From: Paraburkholderia dilworthii
Lineage (GTDB): Bacteria; Pseudomonadota; Gammaproteobacteria; Burkholderiales; Burkholderiaceae
NCBI RefSeq assembly: GCF_000472525.1
Contig: NZ_AWZT01000037.1
Coordinates: forward strand, 1-64,000
Length of the DNA stretch: 64,000 nt
Direction of reading: 5' to 3'
The number at the start of each line of letters is the position of its first letter. Position 1 is the first letter of the stretch. Made by a program: the position numbers and the translations under genes. Positions 61,741 to 64,000 of this stretch are shown here, piece by piece. The notes beneath the pieces were generated by a model. That model was not told where the DNA came from and did not search any database. It saw only the letters and a list, made by a program, of their open reading frames with translations.

Positions 61741-64000
61741 ATGGCTTTCTTCAATCTGTTCAAACGCGGCGCTTCGACAAATACGGCGCGTCCGAGCTTC
61801 CAGCCGGAATGGACCGAGCGCGGCATTGCGTTCAGGCTGGCCGTTCCATTGCCGGCCCCGACAGTCAATGAGCTCCAGGCGAGGGCGTATGCCGTTGAGC
61901 AGCACGAATTCGTTCTTGCTCATTACCTCCTCCAACTGGCGCAAGGAGGCGCCGCGTCGGTGGATGCAGACTGCCTTCTTCTGCCCTGGTCGGAGTTTTT
62001 CCGACTGAGGGAGATGCCCGAACATCAGTCGTCGCTCGCTAGCTTCGTCGTCCCACCCGAGCGACCGTTCCAACCAGTTCTGAACCATCAGGCCACGCTA
62101 TCAGATTCCTCCTTCGACATATTTGTCGAAAGCTGGGAGCTGAGCGGGTTGAGCATCCGCACTGCTCGACGGACAGGTGCCGTGCTGACTGTCGATGATG
62201 AGGAAGCGCTCCTCCCCGCGGCAACATGGGAAACGGTCGAGACCATCGACCAATTCCGGCACCGTTCCGCCGAGCAACGGACGCAACATTTCAACGAACT
62301 GGGTTGGGGAAAGATTCGCTCACAGGCGGATATTGCCAGCGCTCTCTATAAATCCCAGTACCTGGCAACGACACACGTTCTGACACCGGACAAGCTCCGT
62401 CTTCCTCAGACGAGGGAAGAGACTCCTTTCGGCCGTGTTCACACTGTTATGCCCACGTTCGACGGCGCGCCTGACGGATGGTTACGTGCCTTTGACCAGT
62501 TTGGGACTGTCCAGCCTCACTATGACCTCGCGAGCAGCGACGGCGGCCGGGTCCGCATTGTGTTGTCCGAGCCCGTTCTCAAGGTCCTCCAGGTCATCAA
62601 ACGCGACATGCCGGGACGCCGTGTCGCGGGCGCACGTGCCGAAAAGTTCGTCCACAACCCGTGGGCTTTTCTTGGTGACAGTGCTGCTGAAGTGCTCAAT
62701 GAGGAAGACTTCCTGCTGGACAGAGCTTCTGCTGGTCCGCTCACGACCATCTTCTCGGTCGCGGCCCGGATGAGCGACGGTCGCATCGACACCGTTGGAC
62801 TCGTCGTGACCGAACACTACGCCGATGGCACGGCGCGAACGTCCGATTGCAGGTTTGAAGGTACGGCATCGCTCGCGGAATTTGTGATTACGCTAGAGGG
62901 CGCCCTGTGCGAGGAGCGAGAGCTTTTTCCGTGGAACGAGTTCGACCTTACCGTCGATGCCGAATCTGCCTCCCAGCTTGAGACCGCCCGACAGGTTTTG
63001 TTTTTGTGGCGTAGTCAGCCCGCAGGGCGGATTGATTTCACGGACGTATACACGCTGGACGGGTACAGCGACCGGATTCACGGAATCGGCGTAGCCAAGC
63101 CTGTGTATGTACCAGTCATGCAGAACGCTTCTTCCGTCGCGGATGATGAAGGCGGCTGGCTGCCCGACGAACTCACTCCGATGGTCTCAGTCACATTGTC
63201 CGGACACGACGGTCACGTGCTCATTCCGCTCACCGCAGAATGGGTTGGAAACTTCGAGCAGGCAGTTCAGCAGGCGGAAAAGGAAGGAGTTGGCGAGGTG
63301 TGCGACCCCGAACTGCCAACGGCCATCGATACCGCCCAGGCGCGGCAGCTCGCCGACGCATTCGGTTCGATGATTGCCGCCAGTGAAAAGGTCAAGGCGG
63401 AAAAGGCCGGCGGAGAGACGAAGTCGCGCAGAACGAAGGAAAGCCTGCTCGTCAAGACTAACTTCAACGAGGTTGACTATCAGGAGGCGAGGCGAGCCGT
63501 CCTGACACCGCCTGAGGAGGCGAAGGCAATCCTACCGGCGTCCCTGCGGCCATCCGTTTCGCTGAAAATGCATCAGCGACAGGGCATTGCTTGGTTTCAG
63601 CATCTCGTCGCATTGAGCCCTTCGGAGTGCCGGGGAGCGCTCCTCGCGGACGACATGGGCCTGGGGAAGACGCTTCAATTGCTTACCCTGCTTGGCTGGT
63701 TTTACGAACAGCGGCCCGAAGGAAAACCCTCATTGGTCGTCGCACCGAAAAGTCTGCTTGACAACTGGGCCCAGGAAATTGAGCGATTTTTCACTCCTGC
63801 CTATCCCGACCATCTTGTGTTGCATGGCGACGAATTGCGAGCGAGAAAGCAGCCCATAGACCTCATCGACGAACAACTGCAGACGCGCGGTATCACCGAC
63901 CTACTCAAACGAGACTGGCTCGGGAACCACAAGGTCATCATCACGACCTACGAGGTACTGACGAATTATGAATTCTCGTTCGCCCGCAAGGAATTCGCGT
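61741..64000 (+). CDS. zorD: Zorya system protein ZorD, SNF2-like helicase (partial, runs off window)
   Basis: An open frame of 753 codons from the ATG at 61741 to the window edge without a stop. The first 600 residues are ZorD-specific sequence. Then LKMHQRQGIAWFQHLVAL and the P-loop ALLADDMGLGKTLQLLTLLG near residue 637 open an SNF2-family helicase core (SLVVAPKSLLDNWAQEIERF, HKVIITTYEVLTNY). The helicase C-domain is beyond the window. ZorD degrades or translocates phage DNA by family. The presence of ZorC and ZorD makes this a type I Zorya. Confidence 0.93.
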   Translation, partial: MAFFNLFKRGASTNTARPSFQPEWTERGIAFRLAVPLPAPTVNELQARAYAVEQHEFVLAHYLLQLAQGGAASVDADCLLLPWSEFFRLREMPEHQSSLASFVVPPERPFQPVLNHQATLSDSSFDIFVESWELSGLSIRTARRTGAVLTVDDEEALLPAATWETVETIDQFRHRSAEQRTQHFNELGWGKIRSQADIASALYKSQYLATTHVLTPDKLRLPQTREETPFGRVHTVMPTFDGAPDGWLRAFDQFGTVQPHYDLASSDGGRVRIVLSEPVLKVLQVIKRDMPGRRVAGARAEKFVHNPWAFLGDSAAEVLNEEDFLLDRASAGPLTTIFSVAARMSDGRIDTVGLVVTEHYADGTARTSDCRFEGTASLAEFVITLEGALCEERELFPWNEFDLTVDAESASQLETARQVLFLWRSQPAGRIDFTDVYTLDGYSDRIHGIGVAKPVYVPVMQNASSVADDEGGWLPDELTPMVSVTLSGHDGHVLIPLTAEWVGNFEQAVQQAEKEGVGEVCDPELPTAIDTAQARQLADAFGSMIAASEKVKAEKAGGETKSRRTKESLLVKTNFNEVDYQEARRAVLTPPEEAKAILPASLRPSVSLKMHQRQGIAWFQHLVALSPSECRGALLADDMGLGKTLQLLTLLGWFYEQRPEGKPSLVVAPKSLLDNWAQEIERFFTPAYPDHLVLHGDELRARKQPIDLIDEQLQTRGITDLLKRDWLGNHKVIITTYEVLTNYEFSFARKEFA

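Overview
The window looks like a chromosomal segment of a beta-proteobacterium of the Burkholderia/Paraburkholderia type. The evidence is GC-rich coding, a short Burkholderia-style H-NS protein, a Tat-exported high-potential iron-sulfur protein, and the rsmI / yraN / diaA / BON-lipoprotein neighbourhood. It has two parts that meet at a tRNA-Ala(CGC) gene (29730-29805).

Left part, 1-29.8 kb, is ordinary core chromosome. It starts inside a pentanucleotide satellite (19 x ACAGC). Next comes a LacI-controlled sugar ABC importer of the YtfQ/YtfR/YtfT/YjfF type on the minus strand, with a divergent aldose 1-epimerase; ACTAATAATAT operator-like sites sit on both sides of the repressor gene. Mostly single-gene units follow: EEP-family hydrolase, exported protein, orphan AAA+ ATPase, FAD oxidoreductase, HiPIP, amidase, dienelactone hydrolase, nitronate monooxygenase, LivJ-type binding protein, MFS carrier, HugZ-like protein, H-NS-like protein, CDF metal exporter, AsnC regulator, DnaQ-fold exonuclease, MBL hydrolase and RlpA-like lipoprotein. 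The run ends with the rsmI / yraN-diaA-BON lipoprotein-cytochrome c group.

Right part, about 29.8 kb to the window edge, is a mobile island inserted at the tRNA 3' end; its far end is not in the window. The mobility and replication module holds two tandem P4-type integrases, an AlpA regulator, four 22-bp iteron-like repeats, an inverted repeat and a TrfA-family replication initiator. The second integrase carries an AlpA-derived N-terminus. The element therefore appears able to both integrate and replicate. The cargo is mostly defence: (a) RHH regulator + SNF2/DUF3883 helicase + DUF1156 DNA methylase + DUF499 ATPase, a restriction-modification-like or DISARM-like set; (b) a second, HTH-containing tyrosine recombinase, a predicted Na+/H+ antiporter and an RDD membrane protein; (c) a frameshifted gene and a four-gene operon (51708-55184) of glycine-zipper membrane proteins ending in a YaaW-like protein with a zinc ribbon; (d) a WYL regulator divergent from a type I Zorya operon zorABCD, with zorD cut by the window end.

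The best candidate for something undescribed is the four-gene glycine-zipper operon. It lies between other defence modules and is bracketed by GGGACA-N5-TGTCCC palindromes. The AlpA-integrase chimera and the iteron/TrfA replicon inside a tRNA-borne island are the other notable points. All family names come from recognising motifs by eye; no database search was made.
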